Positions 6,019 to 7,434 of a stretch of 7,434 nt of DNA are shown here, piece by piece; the stretch's first letter is position 1, and each line of letters opens with the position of its first letter. The notes beneath the pieces were generated by a model. The model saw nothing but the letters and a program-made list of their open reading frames with translations. It ran no database searches and had not been told where the DNA came from. Source of the DNA: Alphaproteobacteria bacterium UBA2954 (GTDB lineage Bacteria > Pseudomonadota > Alphaproteobacteria > Puniceispirillales > Puniceispirillaceae); NCBI GenBank assembly GCA_002348585.1, contig DEBO01000170.1, positions 6,103 through 13,536 on the forward strand. The letters run 5' to 3'. The translations under genes and the position numbers were made by a program.

Positions 6019-6873
6019 ATGATAACTAGTTCATTCGAGTATCATAAGCCTGAAAATGTAGATGGGGTAATAAGCTTGCTAACTGAGTGGGGTGATGACG
6101 CTCGCGTAATTGCAGGGGGGCATAGTTTAATACCAGTAATGAAACAGCGGATGACTGATATCTCTCATTTAATTGATTTAGGCGCCATAGAATCGTTGAA
6201 AGGCATTTCCATTGATGGCGGGACCGTCACTATTGGCGCGATGACAACCCAGCATGAGTTAATCTCAGACGAGGCATTAGCCAAAGCCGTGCCATTGATC
6301 CGCGAAGCGTCATTGCAAATTGCTGATCCACAAGTCCGCTATCTGGGAACAATTGGTGGCAATATTGCCAATGGTGACCCAGCTAATGACATGCCAGGAC
6401 TAATGCAGACTCTGGATGCTACTTATCACCTGACAGGTGCCAATGGCAATCGCACTGTTCAAGCGCGTGAATTTTACGAGGCAGCTTATTTCACCGCACG
6501 CGAAGATGATGAAATTCTGACAGCGATATCTTTCGACGCCCCTTCCGGCGGCTATGCTTATGAAAAGCAAAAGCGCAAAATAGGCGATTATGCAACCGCA
6601 GCAGCTGGGGTATTGATCAGTGTAAAGGCAGGCAAATGTTCAGCTGCATCTGTTGCGCTTACCAATCTGTCAGATACGCCGGTTTATTGTGAAGATGCAG
6701 TTGACGCATTGGTTGGTAGCACGCTGGATGACTTGGCTATCAAAGCTGCAGTCAAAGCAGCGGTAGACGCGTCTGATCCTGTTGCAGATACACGCGGTCC
6801 GGTTGAATTCAAAAAACATGTAGCTGGCATCATCGTCAAAAAAGCTATCAATAGCGCAGTCGCGCGGGCCTAG
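6019..6873 (+). CDS. coxM: Aerobic carbon monoxide dehydrogenase, medium (FAD) subunit
   Basis: The FAD-binding subunit of the molybdenum-containing CO dehydrogenase, which passes electrons from the [2Fe-2S] subunit to the respiratory quinone pool. The 284-residue protein has the normal family length. FAD motifs are intact: [11 protein letters not shown] (32-42), then [15 protein letters not shown] (101-115) with GDPANDMP (119-126). [14 protein letters not shown] (181-194) and the C-terminal CO dehydrogenase flavoprotein domain follow. The AGGHS form (rather than AGGQS) and whole blocks such as DPQ(I/V)RY and [12 protein letters not shown] match what I recall of the CoxM from Oligotropha carboxidovorans. 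The start is supported by AGGGAG (6006-6011), 7 nt before ATG. It is the first gene visible in the operon, with coxS only 14 bp behind. Confidence 0.95.
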   Translation: MITSSFEYHKPENVDGVISLLTEWGDDARVIAGGHSLIPVMKQRMTDISHLIDLGAIESLKGISIDGGTVTIGAMTTQHELISDEALAKAVPLIREASLQIADPQVRYLGTIGGNIANGDPANDMPGLMQTLDATYHLTGANGNRTVQAREFYEAAYFTAREDDEILTAISFDAPSGGYAYEKQKRKIGDYATAAAGVLISVKAGKCSAASVALTNLSDTPVYCEDAVDALVGSTLDDLAIKAAVKAAVDASDPVADTRGPVEFKKHVAGIIVKKAINSAVARA

Positions 6874-6887
6874 TTTGGGAGGAAGAA

Positions 6888-7379
6888 ATGGGAAAAACAC
6901 ATTTAAATATGAAGGTTAATGGCAAGGAAGTTGACGTCTTAACTGAACCCCGCCACTTACTGATCCATGTTTTGCGGGAAGAGTTAAACATTACCGGTCC
7001 GCATGTTGGTTGCGAATCATCACACTGTGGGGCTTGCACAATTGATATGAATGGTATGTCAGTAAAGTCATGCAGCGTATTCGCCGCTCAGGCTGAAGGT
7101 GCTGAGATCACTACCATCGAAGGTATTGGCTCGCCTGATGGCTTGCATGTATTGCAGGAAATGTTCAAAGAGCATCACGGGTTGCAATGTGGCTATTGCA
7201 CCCCTGGCATGATTACACGTGCTTACCGATTGTTGCAGGAAAACGATAACCCAACTGAAGAAGAAGTACGATTTGGTATGTCTGGCAATTTATGCCGGTG
7301 TACCGGATACCAGAATATCGTGAAAGCAATTATGGCAGCAGCAGACAAAATGAATGAAGTAAAGGAGGCTGCACAATGA
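6888..7379 (+). CDS. coxS: Aerobic carbon monoxide dehydrogenase, small (2Fe-2S) subunit
   Basis: The iron-sulfur subunit that carries electrons from the molybdenum-copper site of CoxL to the FAD of CoxM. The 163-residue protein has both expected clusters. The plant-ferredoxin-type N-terminal cluster uses Cys42, Cys47, Cys50 ([10 protein letters not shown]) and Cys62. The helical C-terminal domain uses Cys101 and Cys104 (QCGYCTPGM) plus Cys136 and Cys138 ([11 protein letters not shown]). MSVKSC and TTIEGI are typical of CoxS proper rather than xanthine dehydrogenase fusions. GGGAGG (6877-6882) lies 5 nt before ATG. The stop codon overlaps the coxL start (ATGA), which points to translational coupling and equal subunit supply. 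Confidence 0.95.
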   Translation: MGKTHLNMKVNGKEVDVLTEPRHLLIHVLREELNITGPHVGCESSHCGACTIDMNGMSVKSCSVFAAQAEGAEITTIEGIGSPDGLHVLQEMFKEHHGLQCGYCTPGMITRAYRLLQENDNPTEEEVRFGMSGNLCRCTGYQNIVKAIMAAADKMNEVKEAAQ

Positions 7380-7434
7380 ATGAATCTACACCTATAAAAG
7401 AAGATCGTAAGGCCGCGTTGAGCGGTCTGGGAAC
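7376..7434 (+). CDS. coxL: Aerobic carbon monoxide dehydrogenase, large (molybdenum) subunit, 5' end only
   Basis: Only the first 19 codons are present ([10 protein letters not shown], then RKAALSGLG), and the frame runs off the right edge. The call rests on context: an ATGA overlap with coxS, a near-perfect AAGGAGG (7362-7368) 7 nt before ATG, and an N-terminal sequence like that of CoxL proteins, where a polar leader precedes the G(M/L)G start of the first domain. CoxL binds the molybdopterin-cytosine dinucleotide and copper that oxidise CO. The residues that separate true CoxL (AYRCSFR) from form II homologues (AYRGAGR) lie outside the window. Confidence 0.85.
   Translation, partial: MNESTPIKEDRKAALSGLG

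Overview
The window looks like a piece of a marine alphaproteobacterial chromosome. It combines the start of an aerobic carbon monoxide dehydrogenase operon (coxM-coxS-coxL), a folate-dependent methyltransferase related to the DMSP demethylase DmdA, a TRAP-type solute-binding protein and AT-leaning base composition. This mix is known from SAR116 (Puniceispirillum-like) and roseobacter-type bacteria. The lineage is inferred from gene content only; the window holds no rRNA or other phylogenetic marker.

Layout from left to right. (1) The 3' end of a TRAP transporter periplasmic binding protein (1-432, +) stops at a perfect 13-bp hairpin (447-479). That hairpin also lies behind a convergent gene for a small secreted Sel1-repeat protein (514-1005, -). 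(2) Divergent from the Sel1 gene is a secreted di-heme cytochrome c peroxidase/MauG-family protein (to 2328, +). Its start codon is hard to place. (3) Convergent with it, after only 20 bp, is a leftward two-gene unit: an NAD(P)-dependent aldehyde dehydrogenase (4992-3574, TTG start) followed by a DmdA-like GcvT-family methyltransferase (3491-2349). (4) About 1 kb without a convincing gene (4993-6018) contains several hairpins, a 13-bp palindrome and a 10-bp direct repeat. (5) The rightward coxM-coxS-coxL operon starts at 6019 and runs off the right edge 59 bp into coxL.

How the genes may work together. CoxM (FAD), CoxS (two [2Fe-2S] clusters) and CoxL (molybdopterin-copper site, mostly outside the window) form the enzyme that oxidises CO to CO2 and feeds electrons to respiration, a common energy supplement in marine heterotrophs. 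The aldehyde dehydrogenase and methyltransferase probably act together on a methylated or aldehyde-yielding organic substrate. Canonical DMSP demethylation is possible, but several DmdA signature positions differ. The TRAP protein, Sel1 protein and peroxidase show no clear functional link to the rest.

No mobile element, CRISPR array, tRNA or rRNA was recognised. The main open points are the long structured intergenic region, the substrate of the methyltransferase and the translation start of the peroxidase.
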